In this document: positions 1 through 9,207 of the stretch, piece after piece
How the letters are laid out: the number at the start of each line of letters is the position of its first letter
Numbering within the stretch: the stretch's first letter is position 1
Assembly: GCF_900601905.1 (NCBI RefSeq)
Contig: NZ_UWFA01000380.1
Location: forward strand, 124,001-188,000
Direction: 5' to 3'
DNA: 64,000 nt
From: Pseudomonas viridiflava
GTDB taxonomy: Bacteria > Pseudomonadota > Gammaproteobacteria > Pseudomonadales > Pseudomonadaceae
The notes under the pieces: generated by a model
Database searches by the model: none
Told to the model about the DNA's origin: nothing
The model's input: only the letters and a program-made list of their open reading frames with translations
Translations under genes and position numbers: made by a program

Positions 1-16
1 TTGGGCGATTATCGAA

Positions 17-44
17 CATTAAACTAACTGGTTGGTACATTATG
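17..44. promoter_or_regulatory. Putative operator upstream of quiC
   Basis: This 28-base segment matches, in inverted orientation, a segment upstream of the dehydrogenase gene (3886..3913) at about 20 of 28 positions. Read toward the dehydrogenase-proximal copy, both contain AATGTACCA, four variable bases, then GTTARTTT. It also contains the imperfect palindrome ACTAACTGGTTGGT. Sharing between two catabolic genes of one pathway that flank a TetR gene suggests that TetR protein binds both. This is inference from sequence alone. Confidence 0.45.
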
Positions 45-165
45 ATTTGCGATAGGCGAGGACCGGGAGAATAATTCAGTCAGCCCAATCGGTTCCTTGC
101 CGAGCGATTCGTTGGCTGCATCAGGCATGCGATCCGCAGAGGTCGCGATCTCACAGGAGTCAGAC

Positions 166-2073
166 ATGCATCGTTCGATTGCCACCGTTTCCTTGAGCGG
201 TACCCTGCCGGAAAAACTCGAAGCCATCGCCGCAGCAGGCTTTGACGGCGTCGAGATTTTCGAAAACGACCTGCTGTACTACGACGGCAGTCCACGCCAT
301 GTCAGGCAGATCTGCGCCGACCTCGGGATCGCGATTACCTTGTTCCAGCCGTTTCGCGATTTTGAAGGCTGCCGTCGCGACCGCTTGCAGCGCAATCTGG
401 AGCGGGCTGAACGCAAGTTCGATCTGATGCAGGAACTGGGCACTGACCTGGTGCTGGTGTGCAGTAACAGCGCGGCCGATTCGCTGGGCGACGAACAGAT
501 CCTGCTGGATGACCTGTCAGCCCTGGCCGAACGGGCAGGCGCCCGGCAGCTGCGCATTGGCTACGAAGCCCTGGCCTGGGGGCGGCACGTCAACACCTGG
601 CAACAGGTCTGGAATCTGGTCAGACAGGTTGATCACCCAGCGCTGGGCGTGCTGCTCGACAGCTTTCACACCCTGTCCCTCAAGGGTGATCCAAGCGCCA
701 TCGCGCAGATCCCGGGTGACAAGATTTTCTTTGTGCAAATGGCCGATGCGCCACTGCTGGCCATGGATGTCATGGAGTGGAGTCGGCATTTTCGCTGCTT
801 CCCCGGCCAGGGCGAGTTTGATCTGCCCGGCTTCCTCGCGCCGATCCTGAAAAGCGGTTATACCGGCCCGCTGTCCCTGGAAATTTTCAACGATGGGTTC
901 CGTGCCGCGCCGCCCCGAGCCAATGCCGCCGACGGCCTGCGTTCTCTGCTTTATCTGGAAGAAAAGACCCGTTTGCTGCTGGAACAGGAAAATCAGCCAG
1001 TAGCGAAGGATCTGCTGTTCAGTCCGCCGCCTGCCAGCACTTACAACGGCGTCGAGTTTCTCGAGTTCGCGGTTGATGATGATCAGCGTGCTCGCCTGGC
1101 CGGCTGGTTGGGCAACCTCGGGTTCGCCAAGCTCGGCCAGCACCGATCCAAAGCCGTGAGCCTGATGGGGCAGGGCGATATCAAGATCGTGCTGAACGCT
1201 GAACCCTATTCGTTCGCCCACAGTTTCTTCGAAGCCCACGGCCCATCGCTGTGCGCCACGGCGTTGCGGGTGGAAAACGGCTCCTCGGCGCTGGAGCGGG
1301 CGCAAGCGTTCAAAGGCCAACCCTATCGCGGGCTGGTGGGGCCTAACGAGCGGGAAATCCCTTCAGTGCGCGCGCCGGACGGCAGTCTGATTTATCTGGT
1401 GGAGCCTGCGGCGCCGGGTGAGTCGATCTATGACACCGACTTTGTGATCAACCCCGTCGCTCAGGCTGCTGGTGGTTTGCAGCGCATCGACCACATGGCC
1501 ATGGCGCTGCCCGCCGACAGCCTTGACAGCTGGGTGCTGTTCTATAAAAGCCTGCTGGATTTCAAAGCCGACGACGAAGTCGTGCTGCCTGACCCTTACG
1601 GCCTGGTCAAAAGCCGTGCGCTGCGCAGCCGATGCAGCACGGTGCGTCTGCCACTCAATATTTCGGAAAACCGCAACACGGCGATCTCCCACGCGCTGTC
1701 CAGTTACCGCGGTTCGGGCGTCCACCACATTGCCTTTGCCTGCGAAGATATCTTCGCCGAAGTCAGTCGCGCCAAGGAGGCGGGGCTCAAGCTGCTGGAC
1801 ATCCCGCTCAATTACTACGACGATTTGGCCGCGCGCTTTGATTTTGACGAGGAATTTCTCAGCGAACTGGCTTATTACAATGTGCTCTACGACCGCGACG
1901 CCCAGGGTGGCGAGCTGTTTCATGTGTACACCGAGCCGTTCGACGAGCGTTTTTTCTTCGAAATCCTGCAGCGCAAGAATGGCTATGTGGGATACGGCGC
2001 GGCCAACGTCGCAGTACGTCTGGCAGCCATGGCCAAGACACGCAGCGGTGCAGCGCGGCAGGCCAGGCTTTGA
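166..2073 (+). CDS. quiC: 3-dehydroshikimate dehydratase (QuiC, fused to HPPD-like domain)
   Basis: Converts 3-dehydroshikimate to protocatechuate, feeding quinate and shikimate into the beta-ketoadipate pathway. The product is 635 aa. The N-terminal half (about 1-290) is a sugar-isomerase-like TIM barrel. Its expected metal ligands are at E134, D165, Q191 and E239, the positions I recall for P. putida QuiC1, which also supports the ATG at 166 (AGGAG at 155-159) over the in-frame upstream ATG at 97. The C-terminal half (about 310-635) is a vicinal-oxygen-chelate domain resembling 4-hydroxyphenylpyruvate dioxygenase. Its presumed metal triad looks intact: H443 (RIDHM), H521 (GVHHIAF) and E599 (FFFEI). 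A TetR gene follows and an NAD-type shikimate dehydrogenase converges from downstream, consistent with a quinate/shikimate locus. The role of the C-terminal domain is not evident from sequence. Confidence 0.93.
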   Translation: MHRSIATVSLSGTLPEKLEAIAAAGFDGVEIFENDLLYYDGSPRHVRQICADLGIAITLFQPFRDFEGCRRDRLQRNLERAERKFDLMQELGTDLVLVCSNSAADSLGDEQILLDDLSALAERAGARQLRIGYEALAWGRHVNTWQQVWNLVRQVDHPALGVLLDSFHTLSLKGDPSAIAQIPGDKIFFVQMADAPLLAMDVMEWSRHFRCFPGQGEFDLPGFLAPILKSGYTGPLSLEIFNDGFRAAPPRANAADGLRSLLYLEEKTRLLLEQENQPVAKDLLFSPPPASTYNGVEFLEFAVDDDQRARLAGWLGNLGFAKLGQHRSKAVSLMGQGDIKIVLNAEPYSFAHSFFEAHGPSLCATALRVENGSSALERAQAFKGQPYRGLVGPNEREIPSVRAPDGSLIYLVEPAAPGESIYDTDFVINPVAQAAGGLQRIDHMAMALPADSLDSWVLFYKSLLDFKADDEVVLPDPYGLVKSRALRSRCSTVRLPLNISENRNTAISHALSSYRGSGVHHIAFACEDIFAEVSRAKEAGLKLLDIPLNYYDDLAARFDFDEEFLSELAYYNVLYDRDAQGGELFHVYTEPFDERFFFEILQRKNGYVGYGAANVAVRLAAMAKTRSGAARQARL

Positions 2074-2165
2074 TCCCATAGCGCAGTCGTCCAGAGCTTC
2101 GAGGGCGGACCATGGACTGTGTTCAAGCACAGCGCCGCCCCGATCTGACCGTGGTTACTACCTGA

Positions 2166-2837
2166 ATGAAAACGATCGACGACAGTGCAGTGATTGCTCC
2201 GGTGCGGGCATCGCCGACGGGGCGCAAGAACAACCCGGAGAAAACCCGCGACGACATTTTGCAGGCCGCCATTGCCGAGTTTGTCGCCCAGGGCTTGTCC
2301 GGTGCGCGAGTCGACGCCATCGCCGAGCGCACCAAAACCTCGAAGCGAATGATTTACTACTACTTCAACAGCAAGGAGCAGTTGTACGCCGAGGTGCTGG
2401 AGAAGCTTTACGGGGATATCCGTCGAACTGAAAGCGGGCTCAATCTCGATGCGCTGGAGCCGATGCAGGCGATCCAGCGACTGGTGGAGTTCACCTTCGA
2501 TCACCATGATCGCAACGTCGATTTTGTGCGCATCGTGTGCATCGAAAATATCCACAATGGCGAGAACGTCAAACAGTCACCGACCATTCGTGAACTGAGC
2601 CAGAACATCGTCAGCATCCTCGACAAGATCCTGCGTCGGGGCGAAAGCGACGGCGTGTTTCGTCAAGGAGTGAACGCGATAGACCTGCACCTGATGATCA
2701 GCTCGTTCTGCTTCTATCGCATTTCCAATCGGCACACCTTTTCCGAGATTTTCCAGATTGAACTGGTCAACGACCAGATCAAGGAACGTCACAAGGCGAT
2801 GCTGTGTGATTCGGTGGCGCGTTATTTGCGGCCTTGA
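2166..2837 (+). CDS. TetR/AcrR family regulator, probably of the quinate/shikimate genes
   Basis: A 223-residue protein with a TetR-type helix-turn-helix at about residues 27-75 (TRDDILQAAIAEF through KRMIYYYFNSKEQLY). The C-terminal ligand domain is typical of TetR proteins with a conserved FTFDHHDRNVDFVRIV stretch. It starts 92 nt after quiC in the same direction and may be co-transcribed. Its position between quiC and a shikimate/quinate dehydrogenase, and the shared motif upstream of both, suggest it regulates quinate/shikimate breakdown with an aromatic acid as effector. No clear Shine-Dalgarno precedes the ATG, so the start is the most likely rather than certain. The specific function is inferred from context. 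Confidence 0.85.
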   Translation: MKTIDDSAVIAPVRASPTGRKNNPEKTRDDILQAAIAEFVAQGLSGARVDAIAERTKTSKRMIYYYFNSKEQLYAEVLEKLYGDIRRTESGLNLDALEPMQAIQRLVEFTFDHHDRNVDFVRIVCIENIHNGENVKQSPTIRELSQNIVSILDKILRRGESDGVFRQGVNAIDLHLMISSFCFYRISNRHTFSEIFQIELVNDQIKERHKAMLCDSVARYLRP

Positions 2838-2870
2838 AGCCAATGGCTGGCTGAATGAATGCGATTTAAA

Positions 2871-2959
2871 TGTGGGAGCGAGGCTTGCCCGCGATAAGGC
2901 TGGACTCAATCCAAAGTGAACCGTGTCCAGCCTTATCGCGGGCAAGCCTCGCTCCCACA
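2871..2959. repeat. REP inverted pair (REPIN-like)
   Basis: Two inverted REP-like units (TGTGGGAGCGAGGCTTGCCC and its complement) enclose a middle that also pairs (ATAAGGCTGGAC with GTCCAGCCTTAT), giving an almost continuous hairpin. It lies between two convergent genes and could end transcription from both sides. Confidence 0.85.
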
Positions 2960-2969
2960 GGTAGTGGCG

Positions 2970-3830
2970 TCACTCATCCATGCTGTGAAAATGCGCCTGC
3001 ATCCGTTCAGCATCTGCCGTCTGGCCGCTAAACAGCTCGAATGCCTTGACCGCTTGGAAAACCGCCATGGTGCCGCCATCCAGGGTGCGGCAACCCAGGC
3101 TGCGGGCGTGCTTGAGCAGTTCGGTCTCCAGCGGGAAGTAGATGATTTCCGCGACCCACAGGCCCGAATGCAGCAAGTGGGGCGGTAACGGCGTGCCCGG
3201 CAGTTTGGTCATGCCGACCGGCGTGGTGTTGACCAGGCCATCGGCGGCGGCCATGGCGGCGGACAAATCCTTCCCCACCAGCGCACGCTCCGCGCCAAAG
3301 TGGGCATTGAGGTTATCCACCAGGCCCTGGGCCCGGGCCGGGTCCACTTCAAAGATGCTCAGTTGTTCAACGCCTTCGGCCAGCAGCGCATGGGCGACTG
3401 CCGCGCCCGCGCCACCGGCGCCCATCTGCACCACCTGTTTGCGCGACACGTCATTGAGGCCGCGTCGGAAACCTTCCGCAAAACCCAGGCAATCGGTGTT
3501 GTGGCCGATGCGTTTGCCCGCCTTGAACAACACGGTATTGACCGCTCCAATGCCTCGGGCTTCAGCGGACAGCTCATCGAGCAACGGGATGACCGCTTGC
3601 TTGCAAGGGAAGGTGATATTCAACCCGGTATAGCCCATGCGCTGCGCGCTGGTCAGCAGCTCGGGCAGGGCATTGATGTCCAGCTTGAGCGAGTCCAGAT
3701 CGAGCAGGCGATATAAATAGCGCAAGCCTTGGGCGTCGCCTTCGTGTTCGTGCAGGGCGGGGGTGCGGGAAGCCTGGATGCCCGAGCCGATGAGGCCGGC
3801 GAGGACGGACGGTGTGCGGGGTGTAGTCAT
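2970..3830 (-). CDS. Shikimate/quinate 5-dehydrogenase (AroE family, NAD-type)
   Basis: Oxidises shikimate and/or quinate to the 3-dehydro compounds. The 286-aa product carries the AroE catalytic pair, K77 (NITFPCKQ) and D113 (HNTDCLGF), and a nucleotide loop GAGGAG at 137-142. The beta2 end reads IFEVDPARA; its acidic residues favour NAD over NADP. The N-terminal substrate region GIQASRTPALHEHEG resembles corynebacterial quinate/shikimate dehydrogenases more than biosynthetic AroE. It lies opposite quiC and the TetR gene, so a catabolic role is likely: shikimate to 3-dehydroshikimate, then QuiC to protocatechuate. A biosynthetic paralogue should exist elsewhere. No 3-dehydroquinate dehydratase gene is in the window. 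The end converges on the TetR gene across a REP pair. Confidence 0.88.
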   Translation of the reverse strand: MTTPRTPSVLAGLIGSGIQASRTPALHEHEGDAQGLRYLYRLLDLDSLKLDINALPELLTSAQRMGYTGLNITFPCKQAVIPLLDELSAEARGIGAVNTVLFKAGKRIGHNTDCLGFAEGFRRGLNDVSRKQVVQMGAGGAGAAVAHALLAEGVEQLSIFEVDPARAQGLVDNLNAHFGAERALVGKDLSAAMAAADGLVNTTPVGMTKLPGTPLPPHLLHSGLWVAEIIYFPLETELLKHARSLGCRTLDGGTMAVFQAVKAFELFSGQTADAERMQAHFHSMDE

Positions 3831-3885
3831 GGCGATCGGCTCTTATTAGATGCCGCATTCCGAGGATCGAAGGATGCGGTTTCAG

Positions 3886-3913
3886 CAAAATGTACCAGAT
3901 GGTTAATTTTGCG
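3886..3913. promoter_or_regulatory. Putative operator upstream of the shikimate/quinate dehydrogenase
   Basis: Partner of the motif at 17..44: AATGTACCA, four variable bases, GTTAATTT. It contains ACCATCTGGT when read toward the gene, and sits 56-83 nt before the dehydrogenase start. See the finding on the shared motif. Confidence 0.45.
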
Positions 3914-3972
3914 GAAGAGCCAGAGCGAAGGCAAGGCGATAAATCTGTGCGGTTATCGCCCGAGGAGGCTGG

Positions 3973-4057
3973 TTGGAGCAAGGCTTGCCCGCGAAGGGCT
4001 ACCACGGTAGTGCAGACGGGCCGCGTTAACGATCTTCGCGGGCAAGCCTCGCTCCAA
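3973..4057. repeat. REP inverted pair (REPIN-like)
   Basis: Inverted units TTGGAGCAAGGCTTGCCCGC and GCGGGCAAGCCTCGCTCCAA surround a non-conserved centre. It lies just 3' of acnA, which ends at 4067 on the minus strand, and is probably part of its 3' end. Confidence 0.85.
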
Positions 4058-4066
4058 CAACACTAA

Positions 4067-6811
4067 TCAAGAAGCAATCAACTGCCGCAACACATAATGC
4101 AGAATCCCGCCGGCCTTGAAGTACTCCACCTCGTTCAGTGTGTCTATGCGGCATAACACATCGACCCCTTCCTGACTGCCATCTTCCCGGGTGAGGGTCA
4201 GGTGCAGGCTCATGCCGGGTTGCAGGTCGGCGTGAGTCAAACCGCTGATGTCCAGTGTCTCCTTGCCTGTCAGATTCAGGGTTTTACGGCTCTGGCCATT
4301 CTTGAACTGCAACGGCAGCACGCCCATGCCGACCAGATTGGAGCGGTGAATCCGCTCGAAACTTTCGGCAATTACCGCTTTGACCCCCAGCAGATTGGTG
4401 CCTTTGGCGGCCCAGTCCCGGCTGGAGCCGGTGCCATACTCCTGACCGGCAATCACCACCAATGGCGTGCCCTCAGCCTGATAGCGCATGGCGGCATCGT
4501 AGATGGGCATTTTTGTATCAGTCGGAACGTGCAGGGTGTAGCCGCCTTCCTCACCACCGAGCATTTCGTTGCGGATCCGGATGTTGGCGAAGGTACCGCG
4601 CATCATCACCTCATGATTGCCGCGCCGTGAGCCGTAAGAGTTGAAGTCCCGTGGCTCGACGCCTTGCTCACGCAGATAGCGTCCGGCCGGGCTGTCGGCC
4701 TTGATATTGCCGGCGGGGGAGATGTGGTCAGTGGTCACCGAATCCCCCAGCAGCGCTAGCACTCGGGCGCTGCGCACGTCCTCGATCACCGGCAATGGCC
4801 CGGCGATGTTCTCGAAGAAAGGCGGGTGCTGAATATAGGTCGAGTCCTGTTGCCATACATAGGTTGCCGCCTGCGGCACCTCGATGGCTTGCCATTGTTC
4901 ATCACCGGCAAACACCTCGGCGTATTCCTTGTGGAACATACCGGTGTTGACCTGCTCGACCGCCTCGGCGATTTCCTTCTGGCTTGGCCAGATGTCGCGC
5001 AGGTAGACCGGCTGACCATCAGACCCCTGGCCCAGTGGCTCACTGCTGATATCCACGCGCACGCTGCCCGCCAAGGCATAAGCCACCACCAGAGGCGGAG
5101 ACGCCAGCCAGTTGGTTTTGACCAGCGGATGCACCCGGCCTTCGAAGTTGCGGTTACCGGACAACACCGAGGCGACGGTCAGATCCGATTGCTGGATGGC
5201 TTTTTCGATAGGCTCGCGCAACGGCCCGGAGTTACCGATGCAGGTTGTGCAGCCGTAGCCGACCAGATCAAAACCCAGGGCATCGAGGTATTGGGTCAGG
5301 CCAGCGGCTTGATAATAGTCAGTCACGACCTTGGAACCCGGTGCCAGCGAAGTCTTGACCCACGGCTTGGTCGTCAGGCCTTTCTCCACGGCTTTTTTCG
5401 CCACCAGCCCGGCAGCCATCATCACGCTGGGGTTGGAGGTGTTGGTGCATGAGGTAATCGCCGCGATGACCACCGCGCCGTTTTTCAGGCGATAGGTCTG
5501 GCCTTCGTATTCATAATCGGCTTCGCCGCTGACCTGATCGGCATTGCCCACCGCCACGCCGCCACCGCCTTCGCTTTCGAGCCGGCCTTCTTCTTTCTGC
5601 GCGGGTTTGACCTGCAATCCCAGAAAGTCGCTGAAAGCTTGCGCCACGTTGGGCAGTGCCACCCGATCCTGCGGGCGTTTCGGGCCGGCAAGACTGGCTT
5701 CGACGCTGCTCATGTCCAGCTCCAGGCTGTCGGTGAATACCGGTTCCTGGCCGGGCAGACGCCACAAGCCCTGAGCTTTGCAATAGGCCTCGACCAGCTT
5801 CACGGTCTGGTCCGGGCGGCCTGAAAGGCGCAGGTAGTCCAGCGTCACGTCATCCACCGGGAAAAAGCCGCAGGTGGCGCCGTATTCCGGGGCCATGTTG
5901 GCGATGGTGGCGCGGTCGGCCAACGGCAGGTCGGCCAGGCCGTCACCAAAGAACTCGACAAACTTGCCCACTACGCCTTTCTTGCGCAGCATCTGCGTGA
6001 CCGTCAGCACCAGGTCGGTGGCGGTGATGCCTTCCTTGAGTTTGCCGGTCAGTTTGAAGCCGATCACTTCCGGGATCAGCATCGACACCGGCTGGCCGAG
6101 CATGGCCGCTTCCGCCTCGATGCCACCCACGCCCCAGCCCAGTACGCCGAGGCCGTTGATCATGGTGGTGTGGGAGTCAGTGCCCACCAGCGTATCGGGG
6201 AAGGCGTAGGTGCGGCCGTCTTCATCCTTGGTCCAGACCGTGCGCCCCAGGTATTCAAGGTTGACCTGATGGCAGATGCCGGTGCCCGGTGGCACCACGC
6301 TGAAATTGTCGAAAGCGCTCTGGCCCCAGCGCAGGAACGCATAGCGCTCGCCATTGCGCTGCATTTCGATGTCGACGTTCTGTTCAAATGCATCACGATC
6401 GCCGTAGGCGTCGACCATCACCGAGTGGTCGATCACCAGATCCACTGGCGACAGCGGGTTGATGCGTTGTGGATCGCCCCCAGCCTTGGCGACAGCGGCG
6501 CGCATGGCGGCCAGGTCAACGACCGCAGGCACGCCGGTGAAATCCTGCATCAGGACGCGCGCCGGGCGGTACTGGATTTCGCGGTCCGAGCGTCGCTCGT
6601 TCAACCAGGCGGCCAGGGCAGTGAGGTCGGCGCCAGTGACGGTCTTGTCGTCCTCCCAGCGCAGCAGGTTTTCCAGCAGCACCTTCAGTGACATCGGCAA
6701 TCTGTCCAGATCGCCCAGGGTCTTGGCGGCTTCGGGCAGGCTGAAGTAGTGAAAAGTCTTGTTGTCGATCTCTAATGTTTTAAGGCTTTTCAGGCTATCG
6801 AGGGAGGACAT
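4067..6811 (-). CDS. acnA: Aconitate hydratase A
   Basis: TCA-cycle and glyoxylate-cycle isomerisation of citrate to isocitrate, using a [4Fe-4S] cluster. The product is 914 aa, the usual length for the monomeric AcnA/IRP-type enzyme. Cluster cysteines are visible in [11 protein letters not shown] and in [12 protein letters not shown]. The C-terminal swivel domain has [16 protein letters not shown]. The start at 6811 ([19 protein letters not shown]) is preceded by a good CAGGAG site. A longer in-frame start at 6901 would add 30 residues with no family counterpart and is rejected. The gene diverges from rlmM and ends at a REP pair. Confidence 0.96.
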   Translation of the reverse strand: MSSLDSLKSLKTLEIDNKTFHYFSLPEAAKTLGDLDRLPMSLKVLLENLLRWEDDKTVTGADLTALAAWLNERRSDREIQYRPARVLMQDFTGVPAVVDLAAMRAAVAKAGGDPQRINPLSPVDLVIDHSVMVDAYGDRDAFEQNVDIEMQRNGERYAFLRWGQSAFDNFSVVPPGTGICHQVNLEYLGRTVWTKDEDGRTYAFPDTLVGTDSHTTMINGLGVLGWGVGGIEAEAAMLGQPVSMLIPEVIGFKLTGKLKEGITATDLVLTVTQMLRKKGVVGKFVEFFGDGLADLPLADRATIANMAPEYGATCGFFPVDDVTLDYLRLSGRPDQTVKLVEAYCKAQGLWRLPGQEPVFTDSLELDMSSVEASLAGPKRPQDRVALPNVAQAFSDFLGLQVKPAQKEEGRLESEGGGGVAVGNADQVSGEADYEYEGQTYRLKNGAVVIAAITSCTNTSNPSVMMAAGLVAKKAVEKGLTTKPWVKTSLAPGSKVVTDYYQAAGLTQYLDALGFDLVGYGCTTCIGNSGPLREPIEKAIQQSDLTVASVLSGNRNFEGRVHPLVKTNWLASPPLVVAYALAGSVRVDISSEPLGQGSDGQPVYLRDIWPSQKEIAEAVEQVNTGMFHKEYAEVFAGDEQWQAIEVPQAATYVWQQDSTYIQHPPFFENIAGPLPVIEDVRSARVLALLGDSVTTDHISPAGNIKADSPAGRYLREQGVEPRDFNSYGSRRGNHEVMMRGTFANIRIRNEMLGGEEGGYTLHVPTDTKMPIYDAAMRYQAEGTPLVVIAGQEYGTGSSRDWAAKGTNLLGVKAVIAESFERIHRSNLVGMGVLPLQFKNGQSRKTLNLTGKETLDISGLTHADLQPGMSLHLTLTREDGSQEGVDVLCRIDTLNEVEYFKAGGILHYVLRQLIAS

Positions 6812-7063
6812 GACGTAACTCCTGTTGACGCGTCCGCACGGCACGGACTGGGCGATTGAGTGTTTCTGCAAGCTGGCGTCTGCGCCGTGGTCAAAGGGCA
6901 TGACGATGCTTGCGATTAATGGCTGTTGTAATACTGGACCCGCCAGCCAAGCCAGTGGTTCCTGATTCGGCTATCATGCTCGGCTTTTGCGTCGCCCGGA
7001 TTAACCCTTGGTTACAAGGCAGGCGCGCAGTGACCACTGGTGGTTGCTGTTCAGGAGCACCCC

Positions 7064-8131
7064 ATGAATACCCTGTTTATGCACTGCCGTCCGGGCTTCG
7101 AAGGCGAAGTCTGCTCTGAGATCGCCGAGCACGCGGCGCGTCTGAATGTCTCTGGCTATGCCAAAGCCAAGCCCAGCGCGGCCTATGCCGAGTTCGTCTG
7201 CACCGAGGACGACGGCGCCGAGCGCCTGATGAACGGCCAGCGCTTCTCGAAACTGATCTTCCCCCGGCAATGGGCGCGGGGCGTGTTTCTGGACTTGCCG
7301 GAAACCGACCGCATTAGCGTCATCCTTTCGCACATGGCTAACTTCGCCACCTGCGGCAGCCTGTGGCTGGAAGTGGTGGACACCAACGACGGCAAGGAGC
7401 TTTCCAACTTCTGCCGCAAGTTCGAGGCCCCGTTGCGCAAGGCCTTGACCGAAGCTGGCAGGCTGGTGGACGACCCCCGCAAACCGCGTCTGCTGCTGAC
7501 CTTCAAAAGTGGCCGAGAAGTGTTTCTGGGTGTGGCTGAAGCCGATAACTGCGCCATGTGGCCCATGGGCATCCCGCGTTTGAAATTCCCTCGCGAAGCG
7601 CCGAGCCGTTCGACCCTCAAGCTCGAAGAAGCCTGGCACCACTTCATCCCTCGGGATCAGTGGGACGAGCGTCTGTCGGGCGACATGACCGGTGTCGACC
7701 TCGGTGCAGCGCCCGGTGGCTGGACTTACCAACTGGTTCGTCGCGGCATGCTGGTGACCGCCATCGACAACGGCCCCATGGCGGAAAGTCTGATGGATAC
7801 CGGTCTGGTCCAGCACCTGATGGCCGACGGTTTTACCTTCAAGCCGCGTCAGCCGGTGGACTGGATGGTGTGCGACATCGTCGAAAAACCCGCACGCAAC
7901 GCCGCGCTGCTGGAAACCTGGTTGGGGGAGGGCTTGTGCCGCGAAGCCGTGGTCAATCTCAAGTTGCCGATGAAACAGCGCTACGCTGAAGTCAGCCGAC
8001 TGTTGCAACGCATCGAAGAAGGCTTTATCGCCCGAGGAATCCGCGTCGAAATTGGCTGTAAACAGCTGTATCACGACCGCGAAGAAGTGACCTGCCATTT
8101 GCGTCGGCTGGATGGGAAGCGCAAGGCCTGA
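7064..8131 (+). CDS. rlmM: 23S rRNA (cytidine-2498 2'-O) methyltransferase RlmM
   Basis: Methylates the ribose of C2498 in 23S rRNA using S-adenosylmethionine. The 355-aa product has an N-terminal THUMP-like RNA-binding part and a C-terminal Rossmann-type domain with SAM motif GVDLGAAPGGWTYQLVRRGM. The motif CDIVEKP and the late lysine in VVNLKLPMK fit the FtsJ/RrmJ K-D-K-E type active site. The start at 7064 has CAGGAG about 8 nt upstream; the earlier GTG in frame has none. Divergent from acnA and convergent with the stress-protein gene across a 20-bp palindrome. Confidence 0.94.
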   Translation: MNTLFMHCRPGFEGEVCSEIAEHAARLNVSGYAKAKPSAAYAEFVCTEDDGAERLMNGQRFSKLIFPRQWARGVFLDLPETDRISVILSHMANFATCGSLWLEVVDTNDGKELSNFCRKFEAPLRKALTEAGRLVDDPRKPRLLLTFKSGREVFLGVAEADNCAMWPMGIPRLKFPREAPSRSTLKLEEAWHHFIPRDQWDERLSGDMTGVDLGAAPGGWTYQLVRRGMLVTAIDNGPMAESLMDTGLVQHLMADGFTFKPRQPVDWMVCDIVEKPARNAALLETWLGEGLCREAVVNLKLPMKQRYAEVSRLLQRIEEGFIARGIRVEIGCKQLYHDREEVTCHLRRLDGKRKA

Positions 8132-8153
8132 TTTTGAATTGCTGATCGACCGA

Positions 8154-8173
8154 TGGGAGCAAGCTTGCTCCCA
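8154..8173. terminator. Perfect 20-bp palindrome between convergent genes
   Basis: TGGGAGCAAGCTTGCTCCCA is a perfect palindrome related to the outer arms of the REP pairs. It lies between rlmM (ends 8131) and the stress protein gene (ends 8192), where it probably acts as a two-way terminator or is a minimal REP remnant. No long U tract follows. Confidence 0.55.
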
Positions 8174-8191
8174 CAGTTATGCGCCTATTGG

Positions 8192-9052
8192 TTACACCAA
8201 CAACCCCTCCAAATGCCCAATGATCTCCTCGGTCTTGAGCACCAGCACATCACTCTCCAGTGAATCGAGCACCACTTCCGCCGTGTTGCCGATCAGCGCT
8301 GCCGGGATGCCGGTGCGCGCCACGGTGCCGATGATGGTCACCGCTGCACCCAATTGCCGGGCGGTGAAAGGGATCAGTACATCAGCCGGGCCTTCGGCGA
8401 TGTGAAGGCGCTCGTCGGTGACGTCGAATTCGGTCTGGAACACCTCGCACTGCTCGCGATAACGCGCCTCGATGCTCTCCTTTTGCTGAAACACCGGGTT
8501 GGCGGCCGACAACATCGGCGAGGGATGAGCGGCGATCACGTGCAGGCTGGCCTTGGCGACAGCGGCAATGTCGTAGCCGTGGTCGATAATGCTGTAATGC
8601 AGCGCCTTGTGTGCGCCGTCCTCGTTGCCCACATCCACGGCGGCGAGCACCACGCCATGGGTCCAGGGCCGGTCGGCTTTGACCATCAGCACCGGGCTGG
8701 GGCACAGCCGCAACAGCTTCCAGTCATCAGGTGTGAGCAAGGCCTTTTTGATCGGGTTATCAGGGAAGTGCTGCTTGATCACCAGCCCGCAGCCTTCTGC
8801 CTGTTGCACCTTGATGATGGTGTTGTGCAAGGTCTCGTGCCAGGCCTGCTCGGTAGTCGCCGAGAAACCTTCGTCATGCAGACGCCGTTTGAGCTCGACC
8901 AGCACGGCATTGTGCGGATGCTTTTTCCGATCACAGATCAGCAGGTGCAGATGCGCTTGCGTGACCCCGGCAATCAGCCGCGCGCGCTTGAGGGCCAGGC
9001 TGTCGGCATGGTCGGCTTCGATGACCACCAGAATGCTGCGGATGGCTTGCAT
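8192..9052 (-). CDS. Universal stress protein, tandem-domain (UspE-like)
   Basis: A 286-aa protein of two tandem Usp (alpha/beta, UspA) domains, about 1-140 and 145-286. The first opens with IRSILVVIEADHADSLALKRA and the second contains GVVLAAVDVGNEDG. The second ends with a nucleotide-binding-like GTVARTGIPAALIGNTAEVVLD (compare G-2x-G-9x-G-S/T). Tandem Usp proteins such as UspE act in the cytoplasm in stress survival and motility; the biochemical role here is not shown. The gene diverges from miaE and converges with rlmM. Confidence 0.88.
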   Translation of the reverse strand: MQAIRSILVVIEADHADSLALKRARLIAGVTQAHLHLLICDRKKHPHNAVLVELKRRLHDEGFSATTEQAWHETLHNTIIKVQQAEGCGLVIKQHFPDNPIKKALLTPDDWKLLRLCPSPVLMVKADRPWTHGVVLAAVDVGNEDGAHKALHYSIIDHGYDIAAVAKASLHVIAAHPSPMLSAANPVFQQKESIEARYREQCEVFQTEFDVTDERLHIAEGPADVLIPFTARQLGAAVTIIGTVARTGIPAALIGNTAEVVLDSLESDVLVLKTEEIIGHLEGLLV

Positions 9053-9167
9053 GATGCGTCTCCTGAAGGCGTTATCCCTGATGCACCCTCAACTATAGAT
9101 GCACGGGTTCGATTCGGGCGTTGATACAGATCAGCGCTTTTCTGTCGCCCAGACCCGGCGTCGCTCG

Positions 9168-9173
9168 TATAAT
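9168..9173 (+). promoter_or_regulatory. Perfect -10 hexamer before miaE
   Basis: TATAAT lies 35 nt upstream of the miaE start. No good -35 hexamer is seen 16-18 nt further up, so the promoter assignment is tentative. Confidence 0.45.
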
Positions 9174-9207
9174 GCGCGGCCTTGCCCCTCCGGCTATTTG
9201 TGAGCCT

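Noticed and set aside
6812..6901. Upstream start for acnA
   Set aside because: It would add 30 residues that precede the normal N-terminus, while a good ribosome site serves the start at 6811.
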